64,000 nt of DNA, taken from Synergistaceae bacterium. GTDB lineage: Bacteria > Synergistota > Synergistia > Synergistales > Aminobacteriaceae. The stretch is taken from NCBI GenBank assembly GCA_017405525.1, contig JAFRAH010000002.1, positions 1 to 64,000 on the forward strand. Reading direction: 5' to 3'. Position numbers and translations under genes: made by a program. The notes beneath the pieces were generated by a model. It saw nothing but the letters and a program-made list of their open reading frames with translations. It did no database searches and was not told where the DNA came from. Shown in pieces: positions 16,722 to 24,603 of the stretch (within the stretch, counting starts at the first letter, position 1; each line of letters starts with the position of its first letter).

Positions 16722-17540
16722 TGCCTGTGAGAAAGATAGCAGTCATTGGTGATTCTCATGTAAACTTTTTCGGAGGGCATGAATACCTGACATTTACACC
16801 ATATTTGCGTAAAACACGTACGGTGGGGTATAAATACTTATCCTAGCTTGGTTAAGAATTTCTCGATATATCACCTTGGCCCGGCACTCGCTTATAACCT
16901 GAACAAATAAGGTACTTCCACACAAGCCCGCGAAAAGGCAGAATTTCTCCTGAAACACAGGGTAATAGCCAGAGGTCAGCCCGTGATGTGTGTATTCGGC
17001 GAAATAGACTGCAGGGTTCACGTCCTCCGGCAGGCTGAAAAATACGGAGGGGACTTCAGGCCGGTAATCGATGGCATAACGTCAAACTACCTCGAATTTC
17101 TGCAGTACGTTTCGCGCGAAAATCCCGTTTATGTTTGGGGGCCGGTTGCCTCACAGAATGACAGCGTGGAAATTGACACAACCTATCCACGTTACGGGGC
17201 TGAGGTAGAGCGCAACAAAGCAACTGAATACTTCAACGACAGAATGAAGGAAATTTGCCGGGAACATGGCTTTAAGTTCTTTTCCATTTTCAGCAGCCTC
17301 ATTGACAGCAATTACAGGACAAAGTATGAATATATAGCTGACACCTGTCATCTTTCACAAAGAGCATGGGAATTTGTCACGGAAGAGTTCAGGAAACAGG
17401 GAATTGATATAGCGTTCATGCCAGAAGATAAAAGGCCAAGCCCCAATAAATCCGGCCGGGGGTTATGGCGGCGGATACGTGGCAGGCTGTCATCATACAA
17501 GCCTGTTTTGCGGTACTATTTCAGGAAATTATTATGTTAG
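16721..17540 (+). pseudogene. broken SGNH-type hydrolase/acyltransferase gene
   Basis: The start codon overlaps the trmFO stop. The first frame gives VRKIAVIGDSHVNFFGGHEYLTF, with the GDSH block of SGNH enzymes, and ends at TAG 16844. Another frame resumes with INTYPSLVKNFSIYHLGPALAYNLNK, stops at TAA 16908, then continues unbroken from ARGQPVMCVFGEIDCR to residue 185 of the open frame. One frameshift (about 16800-16840) and one nonsense codon therefore separate three matching pieces of a single ancestral protein of about 270 residues. Related intact genes usually sit in surface polysaccharide loci. The open part from 16983 could still be translated but lacks the catalytic Ser block. Confidence 0.8.
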
Positions 17541-17558
17541 GGAGCGTGTCATGCTTTA

Positions 17559-18284
17559 ATGATTTACGTTGTAGGCATCGGGCCCGGCAGTCCCGAAGAA
17601 ATTACCCCGGAAGCCTTGAGCATCATGCAGTCCTGCGACATCATTGCAGGCTACACAAAATATATTGACCTTGTGCGTGATTTGGTGCCGGGAAAAATCC
17701 TGTTCTCCTCCGGGATGGGTCAGGAGCTCGACAGGTGCAACATGGCCTTGCTGTTCGTCCGTGAGTTCGGGAAGTCCGTTGCGTTAATCTCAAGCGGTGA
17801 TGCCGGGGTCTACGGGATGGCGGGCTTAATGCTTGAGGCTGCGGCAGGCTCAGGTGTTGACGTTGAGATTGTGCCGGGGATAACGGCGGCTACTTCATGC
17901 GCGGCAATACTGGGTGCCCCACTCATGAACGACTACGCCACTATCAGCCTCAGCGACTACCTCACTGAATGGGGAACGATAGAGCGGCGGTTAAAGGCGG
18001 CATGTTCCGGGGATTTCGTGATCTGCATCTACAACCCTTCAAGCTCAAAACGTCCCGAACACTTCAGGCGGGCTTGTGATATTGTCCTGAAGTACTACCC
18101 TCCTGAGACACCAGCAGGCTACGTACGGAATGCAGGACGTGAAGGGAGCTCCCACGAAATTATGACGCTCGCGAAAATTAGGGAATGCCCGAAAATTGAC
18201 ATGCTATGCACTGTGATTATAGGGAACTCGAAGACATACATACTTGACGGGAAGATGATTACACGGCGGGGCTACAGGCTATGA
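17559..18284 (+). CDS. cobJ: precorrin-3B C17-methyltransferase
   Basis: This 241-residue SAM-dependent tetrapyrrole methylase carries out the ring contraction step of cobalamin synthesis, as CbiH in the anaerobic cobalt-early route. The N-terminal VVGIGPGSPEEITPEA, the SSGDAGVYGMAG stretch, EIVPGITAATSCAAILGAP and CIYNPSSSKRP are characteristic. No other cobalamin gene is adjacent. The window also has a B12-dependent methionine synthase (56152-58557). It follows the broken SGNH-type gene by 18 bases and overlaps convergent yraN by 6 bases. Confidence 0.92.
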   Translation: MIYVVGIGPGSPEEITPEALSIMQSCDIIAGYTKYIDLVRDLVPGKILFSSGMGQELDRCNMALLFVREFGKSVALISSGDAGVYGMAGLMLEAAAGSGVDVEIVPGITAATSCAAILGAPLMNDYATISLSDYLTEWGTIERRLKAACSGDFVICIYNPSSSKRPEHFRRACDIVLKYYPPETPAGYVRNAGREGSSHEIMTLAKIRECPKIDMLCTVIIGNSKTYILDGKMITRRGYRL

Positions 18285-18674
18285 TGACACGTTCATTCCG
18301 GCGGTTATGTCCCTGATGTGCTCAAGCTCCCAATCCTGAGCGTCATTCCTGCCTTTGAGGGTGATAGCCACAACGTCAATCCTCCAGAAACCCGGCCAGC
18401 CTATATTTTCCACATACTCCATTGATGACCTGATGAGTGCCCGAAGTTTCCGGGAGCCGATAGAGTCTAATGCACCCTGAGTTTTCCCGATTGTCCGGCA
18501 TCTGACCTCAACGATAACCAGCTCTTCAGGGATTGCCTTTGTGTCGGCCGCTATGATGTCAAGCTCCCCGTAATGGTTGCGGTGGTTTCGTTCGAGGACC
18601 TTCCAGCCAATGGACAGGAGATATTCGGCGGCTGTGTCCTCCGCGAATTTTCCGAGCTCCTGTGATTCTGTCAT
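18279..18674 (-). CDS. yraN: YraN / UPF0102 family nuclease-like protein
   Basis: This is a small UPF0102 protein with a predicted endonuclease-like fold. The sequence shows GKFAEDTAAEYLLSIGWKVLERNHR, then the family's acidic GELDIIA and VIVEVRCRT motifs. The frame is open upstream to 18725, but the family N-terminus fits ATG 18674, giving 131 residues with a 4-base overlap with ylqH. The function is unknown. It is commonly found next to rnhB in bacteria, as here apart from the inserted glycosyltransferase. Confidence 0.9.
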   Translation of the reverse strand: MTESQELGKFAEDTAAEYLLSIGWKVLERNHRNHYGELDIIAADTKAIPEELVIVEVRCRTIGKTQGALDSIGSRKLRALIRSSMEYVENIGWPGFWRIDVVAITLKGRNDAQDWELEHIRDITAGMNVSS

Positions 18675-18964
18675 GGCCGCATCTTTGGGGGGGCTGATGA
18701 TTCCTTGTCGAGCTTGTAGACCCACGCCAATACCCGCGCAACTACCTCATAGAGCTCCGAAGGGATCTCCTCGCCGAGCTCAAGGGAGATTAACGCCGAG
18801 ACGAGTGCGGCATCCTCAACGATGGGAACGTCAGCCTCTATTGCACGTTCAACGATCTTGCGCGCAATGAAGCCCTCACCTTTGGCCACTACTTGGGGGG
18901 CTCTCATGCTCTGGTTGTCGTATTTGACCGCTACGGCCTTGTCTGGTTTGTTGTTGTCTGCCAT
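18671..18964 (-). CDS. FlhB C-terminal-like protein (YlqH type)
   Basis: This 97-residue protein resembles the cytoplasmic tail of FlhB/YscU export switch proteins: AVKYD, then a PQVVAKGEGFIARKIVERAIEADVPIVED segment. It lacks the membrane part, and the NPTH cleavage site is not seen. It matches the stand-alone YlqH proteins next to rnhB in Bacillus. ATG 18964 is the natural start. The upstream frame to 19063 is non-conserved. No Shine-Dalgarno is visible, and a TATAAT lies only 9 bases away (18979-18974), so the mRNA may be nearly leaderless. No flagellar genes are nearby and the role is unknown. Confidence 0.85.
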   Translation of the reverse strand: MADNNKPDKAVAVKYDNQSMRAPQVVAKGEGFIARKIVERAIEADVPIVEDAALVSALISLELGEEIPSELYEVVARVLAWVYKLDKESSAPPKMRP

Positions 18965-19000
18965 GATGGAGCTATTATACTTCATGGGGGCTAAAACTTG

Positions 19001-19009
19001 TGCTAGAAT
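19001..19009 (+). promoter_or_regulatory. extended -10 promoter TGCTAGAAT for the GT61 gene
   Basis: TGCTAGAAT sits 37 bases before ATG 19047 and is preceded by TTG. The divergent ylqH TATAAT (18974-18979) lies 21 bases away, so the two promoters probably compete. Confidence 0.5.
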
Positions 19010-19046
19010 ATTTCTGCTTAAAATCCAAAGAAAGGAGCTTGACAAA

Positions 19047-20399
19047 ATGAAAAATGGCATCATAATTGACCAGACCAGACCAGACCAGACTAATTATGAC
19101 TTTTTGTACGATAAGGAATACTACATCAAAAATATTCACACAGAAAGTTTAATAAACAAAAAGCTCAGTTATCGCGTAGTTGAGAACTGCACCGTACTGC
19201 CCTATATTGAAGGTGTAAACGAAGGCGGATTGTTCGACAGTAATGGTAATTACATCATAGGAAGCAGTTTCAGGGATGGGGGAGTGTGGGACATTGATGC
19301 TGGGAACACTATATGCACTAAACTGTCTTGCGTGGCAGAAAATATAGGCTTCAGCCTTGAAGACATACCTTTCAGGAATGAGACAGTAATACACACAGGA
19401 GTTCTTATGGGAGTATGGGGTCACTTTATCACTGACAGCCTCAGGTTGCTATGGTTTCTAAATACGCTTGATTATCGTGAGAAATTTTCACAATGTCAGC
19501 TTATATGCCTTCAAGGTTCAAGTTTTGCCGCTAGGTACAGCGAAAATCACAGGAGACTGCTCGAAATACTTGGAGTCAACACCTTAATGCTCGTTCAAAT
19601 TACTGAGCCCACAAAATATGAAAGGGTTATACTGCCTGATGAATGCTTCTTTATGTCAAAAAATAGAAAATATGCTACAGCAACACAGAGAAAACATTTC
19701 TTCACATCCGAATATGTGGGCATTATCGATTCTGTCAGGGCTTTTGCCGGAAGAAATACCGAAAATTTTACTCCAGAAAGGATTTATTACTCTTACTCAT
19801 CATACGCAGGAGGCAAAACATTTGGCGAGGACAAGCTGGAAAGATATTTTGCGTCCAAAGGCTACGAGATAGTTCATCCTGAGAGTCTATCGATTGATGA
19901 GCAATTAATAATGTTGGCAGGATGCAGGAGCTTTGCCTCGACGATAGGGTCATGCTCACACAATATTATTTTCCTCCCTGACAATGCAGAAGCCATACTT
20001 ATCCCACGCTCGTATTACCTGAACGGATATCAGTCTGCACTAGATCAAGTCCATAATCTGAATATAACGTATATTGACTCATCATTATCTATATTTGCAG
20101 GAGCAAAACTTTATGCAGGACCGCACCTTTATTACATCAGCAAGAATCTCAGGAAATACTTTCACGATGAGGACACTTCACCCATGATTGACGCATCTGA
20201 CTTCATGAAGTACATGAACGCATTTCCACCTGCTGACAGCCCCGAGGCCTACATGTACTACTGCCCGGTAGCAGCAGAATACTTCAGCCATCTCTTCCAC
20301 ATCATGAAGGAACGAAGCATCAGGGAAAAGCTCAAGGGAATACCCATGCTCAGGGCAGCAGTGCGGGCAGTGAAGAAGATGCTCAGGCTCATACGGTAA
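19047..20399 (+). CDS. glycosyltransferase family 61 protein, probably phase-variable
   Basis: This 450-residue cytoplasmic transferase probably builds surface polysaccharide. GT61-type features are GVWGHFITDSLRLLWFL near residue 120, RIYYSYSSYAGGKTFGEDKLERYF, GYEIVHPESLSIDEQL and a GSCSHNIIFLPDNAE block. AAAGGAG lies 8 bases before ATG 19047. The longer frame from 18822 runs over the ylqH gene and is not credible. Codons 8-15 consist of a CAGAC pentanucleotide run, so slippage would switch the gene off. It is AT-richer than its neighbours and lies opposite to the operon it interrupts, overlapping the ylqG end by 11 bases. Acceptor and donor sugars cannot be told. Confidence 0.88.
   Translation: MKNGIIIDQTRPDQTNYDFLYDKEYYIKNIHTESLINKKLSYRVVENCTVLPYIEGVNEGGLFDSNGNYIIGSSFRDGGVWDIDAGNTICTKLSCVAENIGFSLEDIPFRNETVIHTGVLMGVWGHFITDSLRLLWFLNTLDYREKFSQCQLICLQGSSFAARYSENHRRLLEILGVNTLMLVQITEPTKYERVILPDECFFMSKNRKYATATQRKHFFTSEYVGIIDSVRAFAGRNTENFTPERIYYSYSSYAGGKTFGEDKLERYFASKGYEIVHPESLSIDEQLIMLAGCRSFASTIGSCSHNIIFLPDNAEAILIPRSYYLNGYQSALDQVHNLNITYIDSSLSIFAGAKLYAGPHLYYISKNLRKYFHDEDTSPMIDASDFMKYMNAFPPADSPEAYMYYCPVAAEYFSHLFHIMKERSIREKLKGIPMLRAAVRAVKKMLRLIR
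19068..19090 (+). repeat. pentanucleotide simple repeat (GACCA, 4.6 copies)
   Basis: The 23 bases are four GACCA units plus GAC, at codons 8-15 of the GT61 gene. Five is not a multiple of three, so gain or loss of a unit shifts the frame. This is the layout of contingency loci. Confidence 0.95.
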
Positions 20400-21507
20400 T
20401 ATCCAGTCCGCGCCCGGCAAGGAGCGCATCACGTTCGACCTCCGGGGACTTCAACGCTATACCGATGAACGTTACAGGGATCGCCACACCCTGAAGTTCC
20501 CGCCGGAGTTCACGCCGCCTCTTCTCGATGAGCCTGCACGTTGAGGCTTTCTCTGCATTGAGGGTGAGGTTGCAGCTCTTCCCGTCGCTCTCGACAAGCC
20601 CCCCTACTTCCCCCAATGATGAGCCGGTAATCCCAAAACCTACCTGCCAATATTTTTGACCGTCATTGTCCGAGGCTGAGCGTCCTACGTAGACTTTTGC
20701 CGTCAAGTTCTGCTGTGTGTTGTCCATCAATGGCCAGAATGGTGCCGCCAGCAACGAAGGGTTGACTTCATTACGCGGGGACTTCATGAGGATAGATTGT
20801 GCCTGAAGGAACTTGGCGATGTCATCACTGCCCTCCTTCATGGACTTCAACACCTTCACAGGGTCTTCACCTGACTTTGTGCGCTCCTTGAGTTCCTTGC
20901 GTATCCTGTTCCACATTTCGGTAGCCTCTGCCCCGTTCATGGCCGCATACTGTGAGAGCAACGATGCGTTCTCCAGCGTCATGGGAACATCACGAGCCCA
21001 GAGCTCAATGAATGATGAGAGTTTCCCGCCCTCACTGCCTGACTTCCTCCATGCGTCCTTTATCGCCGTCAGCACCTCATCACTCAGTGGCAGGCCGCGC
21101 GCAAGAAGTGCAGTAGCAAGCTCCCTGTCTCTTGCCGGAATCTGCGACAAGAACGACAATTCACCCTGTGAGAGCCTCAGCACAGGGACCCCGTCAGGCC
21201 CTGAAGCATCCCAGACAGCCCGGAAGTGTTCGCCCGGTATAAGCGAGACCGTAGCCTTTGCACGGAGCTCTTGAGGTACACCGTTCACGTCAACACGAAC
21301 TAAGTATGTCCCATCCTGAGCCTGAGACAAAACGCTGCCCTCGACTACCTGACCTGTCCTTACTCCGGCTAATCTTGCGGCAATCTGGGCAGGTGATTGT
21401 ATCTGTGGCTGTGTCGAGATTTGGCCTTGCCGTGCGTTTGTGCTTATTCCCTGCTGGCTGTAGCTGTTGCTATATCCTTGGTCTACCTGAACGTTTATCG
21501 GCGGCAT
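20389..21507 (-). CDS. FliK/YlqG-like protein
   Basis: This 372-residue hydrophilic protein has a Gln/Ser-rich N-terminus (first 45 residues). A small beta domain at about 50-105 (GQVVEGSVLSQAQDGTYLVRVDVNGV...LIPGEHFRAVW) is typical of FliK-like hook-length proteins, followed by helices and a C-terminal hook-control-like domain. Its position after rnhB matches ylqG of Bacillus subtilis. With YlqH (a FlhB tail homologue) it recreates the FliK/FlhB pair without a flagellum, but the inserted GT61 gene now separates them. The role is unknown. Confidence 0.65.
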   Translation of the reverse strand: MPPINVQVDQGYSNSYSQQGISTNARQGQISTQPQIQSPAQIAARLAGVRTGQVVEGSVLSQAQDGTYLVRVDVNGVPQELRAKATVSLIPGEHFRAVWDASGPDGVPVLRLSQGELSFLSQIPARDRELATALLARGLPLSDEVLTAIKDAWRKSGSEGGKLSSFIELWARDVPMTLENASLLSQYAAMNGAEATEMWNRIRKELKERTKSGEDPVKVLKSMKEGSDDIAKFLQAQSILMKSPRNEVNPSLLAAPFWPLMDNTQQNLTAKVYVGRSASDNDGQKYWQVGFGITGSSLGEVGGLVESDGKSCNLTLNAEKASTCRLIEKRRRELRRELQGVAIPVTFIGIALKSPEVERDALLAGRGLDITV

Positions 21508-21509
21508 TG

Positions 21510-22202
21510 CTATTTTTCCCTCCCATGAAGAATTTTACGGCAGAATGTCCGCCTGTGTATCTCTGTCATTCCCATAACCCTCACTGCCTCCATATGCTGC
21601 CTCGTAGGGTAGCCCTTATTCCTTTCGAGACCGTAGCCGGGGTATCTCTCACTCATCTTGAGCATCAGCCTGTCCCTCATGACTTTGGCCACGACTGAGG
21701 CCGCCGAAACTGAAGGAATGAGATTGTCGGCACGTATCAGCGTCCATTGCGGAACGTCAAGCCCCGGTATCCTCTCCGTACCGTCAACGATGACGCAGGC
21801 AGGCTTTGACGGCAGGCACTGTGTCAGGAGCTCAACGGAACGCCCCATTGTCCACAGTGAGGCTTGAAGGACGTTATCCCTGTCAATCCTCCCAACGTCC
21901 CCGAAAAATACACGCCACATTACGCCCATCTCGTTCATGGCCGAAAAGAGCTTCTCCCGTCCCAATGCTGTAATCTTCTTTGAGTCCCTGAGCTTCAAGG
22001 CGGTTAATCTCTCTTCCTGTTCGGGAGTAAGGTACACGGATGCGGCGGCAACAGGCCCGGCCAATGCTCCCCTTCCTGCCTCATCGGTGCCAATGACACA
22101 GCCCCTTCTTGCGAGTTCATGGAGGAGTTCGCGAGCCTCTTCGGGTTCGGAGCGCGGGGGAAGGATGAGATCCCTAAACAACGTAAGCTGCCTCGTCGTC
22201 AT
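21510..22202 (-). CDS. rnhB: ribonuclease HII
   Basis: RNase HII cuts RNA in RNA-DNA hybrids and removes single misincorporated ribonucleotides. Catalytic acids are visible at D40 and E41 (GTDEAGRGALAGP), D140 (VIVDG) and D177 (ASVVAKVMRDRLM). The 230-residue protein has a 30-residue extension ahead of the core. It starts 29 bases inside the rbgA 3' end and stops 2 bases before ylqG, so the genes are tightly coupled. Confidence 0.97.
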   Translation of the reverse strand: MTTRQLTLFRDLILPPRSEPEEARELLHELARRGCVIGTDEAGRGALAGPVAAASVYLTPEQEERLTALKLRDSKKITALGREKLFSAMNEMGVMWRVFFGDVGRIDRDNVLQASLWTMGRSVELLTQCLPSKPACVIVDGTERIPGLDVPQWTLIRADNLIPSVSAASVVAKVMRDRLMLKMSERYPGYGLERNKGYPTRQHMEAVRVMGMTEIHRRTFCRKILHGREK

Positions 22203-23013
22203 CGTGGAAGTCTATTGCCCTTTCACCGCTAGGAACTTCAAGGCAGATTTTCCCAAGCCTCCCGGAACTGAAAGCCTCGATGAATTTCTGCCCGGCAAGC
22301 TCCATGTTCACCCTTCCGCCAGAGATGAGACAGCCATACTTGCGGCCTATGAGCTCAAGAGTGATTGCGGGGATGTCGTCAGGCTCAACAGGTATCAGCC
22401 CGGCCATGTCGTTACAGGTCAGGAACTTCACGAGGGATATTGCGGCATTCTCCCAGCCACCGACTACCTCAGCCTTCGAGCACCCGAGCCACGACAAGAT
22501 CATGTGAGCTCCCGGTTCAGAGTGGGGGTCAAGTATTCCGGGACTGTCGACGATCAGCATTCCCTCATTCTTGTACCAGTTCACGGACTTTGTGATGCCG
22601 GGGATATTTCCGACTGATGCGCCGGATTTGCCGATTAGCGAGTTGAGCAGCAAGGACTTTCCCACGTTCGGAATGCCTATTACCGCAAGCCTGACTTCAC
22701 GGTGCGGGGGCTTGAAGTTCATTATTGCCCTGCGGATATTCTGGAGACCTTCACGTTTTCGGAGGTCGGCGGAATATGTATGCTTGAGTGAGTTCATCCA
22801 TACTGCCAGCTTCTCACTGTCGGCTAAATCACGGCGTGAGAGTACATGTATTACGGGCTTGATTTTTGCGAGTGAGTTAATCAGCGGTGAAGATGTCGAG
22901 GCAGGAGCCCGTGAATCCCTGACCTCAACGATAACGTCAAGTTTGTCGGCAAGTTCCCGGAGCTTCCGGCTTCCTTTGGCCATGTGCCCCGGATACCATA
23001 CAGTTCGCGGCAA
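22174..23013 (-). CDS. rbgA: ribosome biogenesis GTPase RbgA (YlqF)
   Basis: This circularly permuted GTPase acts in late assembly of the 50S subunit. The conserved N-terminal WYPGHMAKGSRKL is followed by G5/G4 elements, then G1 GIPNVGKSLLLNSL, G2 NIPGIT and G3 DSPG. The G4 position reads SRRD in place of the usual NKxD. The start is TTG 23013 with AGGA upstream. The conserved N-terminus begins only seven residues later, so a later start is unlikely. It is second in the lepB-rbgA-rnhB-ylqG operon. Confidence 0.95.
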   Translation of the reverse strand: MPRTVWYPGHMAKGSRKLRELADKLDVIVEVRDSRAPASTSSPLINSLAKIKPVIHVLSRRDLADSEKLAVWMNSLKHTYSADLRKREGLQNIRRAIMNFKPPHREVRLAVIGIPNVGKSLLLNSLIGKSGASVGNIPGITKSVNWYKNEGMLIVDSPGILDPHSEPGAHMILSWLGCSKAEVVGGWENAAISLVKFLTCNDMAGLIPVEPDDIPAITLELIGRKYGCLISGGRVNMELAGQKFIEAFSSGRLGKICLEVPSGERAIDFHDDDEAAYVV

Positions 23014-23025
23014 TTCCTGAGTCCT

Positions 23026-23571
23026 CTATCTTGGGATGCCTATTCGGTTCAGCGGCCAGTATCGCAGGAACACAGGCCCTCTCATGTCGCTAATGTCGGC
23101 AAATCCCCAATATCGGCTGTCCTGTGAGTTGCTTCTGTTGTCGCCAAGCATGAAGTATTTTCCTTCAGGGACGGTGAACGGGACTTCAGGGAAAAGATTT
23201 GAGCGTCTCAGGGTATAACGATCATGGTTCTTCACGTAGGGTTCTTCGGTTGGCTTGCCGTTGATGTACACTGTTCCGTTCTGAATGTCCACAACGTCGC
23301 CCGGTATGGCAATGACCCTCTTCACGAAATCCCTTTCACGGTCAACGGGATACCTGAAGACATAGAGCGAGCCTCTTGACGGTGGGAAAAACCAGTTCCA
23401 GAATTTTGCGACTAGTACCCTGTCGTTAATCTCAAGTGTCGGGATCATTGAGCCGCTTGGAATCCAGAATGCCTGAATGATGAACGTCCGTATAATCATC
23501 GCAAGGACAAACGCCCAGACGATTGTTTCTATTGTCTCGCGCCACCAGGGCTTTACTGCCTCTGCTGCCAT
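23026..23571 (-). CDS. lepB: signal peptidase I
   Basis: This membrane serine protease removes signal peptides from exported proteins. One N-terminal membrane helix (about 13-35) precedes IPSGSMIPTL with catalytic Ser41. The general base Lys84 lies in DFVKRVIAIPGD, and the conserved GDNRSNSQDSRYWG is near the end. Two ATGs compete: 23577 is 2 bases from AGGAG and 23571 is 8 bases away. The second is chosen, giving 181 residues. It heads the operon that continues with rbgA. Confidence 0.96.
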   Translation of the reverse strand: MAAEAVKPWWRETIETIVWAFVLAMIIRTFIIQAFWIPSGSMIPTLEINDRVLVAKFWNWFFPPSRGSLYVFRYPVDRERDFVKRVIAIPGDVVDIQNGTVYINGKPTEEPYVKNHDRYTLRRSNLFPEVPFTVPEGKYFMLGDNRSNSQDSRYWGFADISDMRGPVFLRYWPLNRIGIPR

Positions 23572-23646
23572 GTACATAGCTCCTCTGTAATAGTTTATGC
23601 TGAAATTTTACGGATAAATGATAACGCCTTGAAGTTTAACGCGCAA

Positions 23647-23686
23647 GAAAAAACAGCAGGCCCCACTAATCACGTGAAACCTGCCG
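23647..23686 (-). terminator. terminator of the yugP-rodZ operon
   Basis: On the minus strand CGGCAGG (23686-23680) pairs with CCTGCTG (23660-23654) with one G-T, followed by TTTTTTC. It lies just after the rodZ-like stop codon and before lepB. Confidence 0.75.
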
Positions 23687-23703
23687 TCTGTCTTCCTGAT
23701 AGG

Positions 23704-24603
23704 CTACCTTGATGTGCTTCGTCTCTGTACGGTGCTATATGTCCCGTCAGGATTGTAGATGTATGTCTCCGAACGTTTGGCCGTTGGGTTGGCGATGCCT
23801 AAGTCCCTGCCGTTGAGGATGATTTGCGCCGCTGTTGGCCGTCCTATCACCACACGTGCCGGGGCGGTCAGGTCCCAGCGTACTACGTCGCCACGTTTTA
23901 CCGTCCTTCTGAGTACGGGCTGTGAGTTCCCTCCGAGGGTAACGCTGAGCCATACGTCATTGACTGCGTGGATTTCGAGGTAGGGGGTGATTTCGGGTTC
24001 TGGTTCAGCCGAGACTGCCTCATCGACCGAGACAGGTATACCAGCAATATCACCCGACAGGCTTGCGGAAATGTCGGGCGAGAGATTTTCCGTGAGGGGT
24101 ATTGATGCTCCGTTGCCTCCAAAGTTGAAGAGCTTGAGATTCCGCAGGTCTAACCCTCCGTAGCTCACTGCATACCAGACATAAGCCCCCGTACCCACAA
24201 GTGCAAGGACAAGCACCAGGAACAACCAGAAATGACTTGCGGGCTTGAATCCTTTGGGAGCTGACGAGCCGTTGCTGAGAATGCTGCTCATGTTCTTTTG
24301 CTGGCGGGCTTCCTGCTGCTTCCTGTGGGTTGAGCCCTGCTGTGGGTTCTGTGTCCTGTCGAGCTGAGCCATGAAGTCATCTTGCAGGTCTTCAGCACCG
24401 ATTAGCTTCAGGTATGTCCGCACAAATCCCTTAATGTACACGACTTCGGGAAAGCCCTTATAGTCTCCCTCCTCGATGCCGCGCAGGTATTCAGGCCGTA
24501 TCTTGGTGCGGTCAAATACTGTCTCAAGAGTCATGCCGATAGCTTCACGCCGTTCCGTTATCATGTGCCCAAGCTCAACAAGGGCATCATTCCGTTCATT
24601 CAA
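23704..24603 (-). CDS. rodZ: RodZ-like helix-turn-helix membrane protein
   Basis: This 299-residue protein has an N-terminal Cro/C1-type helix-turn-helix (residues 10-75, RREAIGMTLETVFDRTKIRPEYLRGIEEGDY), a linker and one membrane helix at about 125-147. The C-terminal extracytoplasmic DUF4115 domain contains VWLSVTLGG and RAVIG-like beta strands. This is the RodZ layout, where the N-terminus binds MreB and helps set rod shape. The start overlaps the rpe end by 8 bases. It is the last gene of its operon. Confidence 0.85.
   Translation of the reverse strand: MNERNDALVELGHMITERREAIGMTLETVFDRTKIRPEYLRGIEEGDYKGFPEVVYIKGFVRTYLKLIGAEDLQDDFMAQLDRTQNPQQGSTHRKQQEARQQKNMSSILSNGSSAPKGFKPASHFWLFLVLVLALVGTGAYVWYAVSYGGLDLRNLKLFNFGGNGASIPLTENLSPDISASLSGDIAGIPVSVDEAVSAEPEPEITPYLEIHAVNDVWLSVTLGGNSQPVLRRTVKRGDVVRWDLTAPARVVIGRPTAAQIILNGRDLGIANPTAKRSETYIYNPDGTYSTVQRRSTSR

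Noticed and set aside
16983-17540. The open 185-codon frame as an intact gene
   Set aside because: It starts in the middle of an SGNH-type sequence. The missing N-terminal pieces are readable upstream in other frames or past a stop codon.
18822-19046. Upstream extension of the GT61 frame to 525 residues
   Set aside because: It runs antisense through ylqH, and AAAGGAG 8 bases before ATG 19047 marks the real start.
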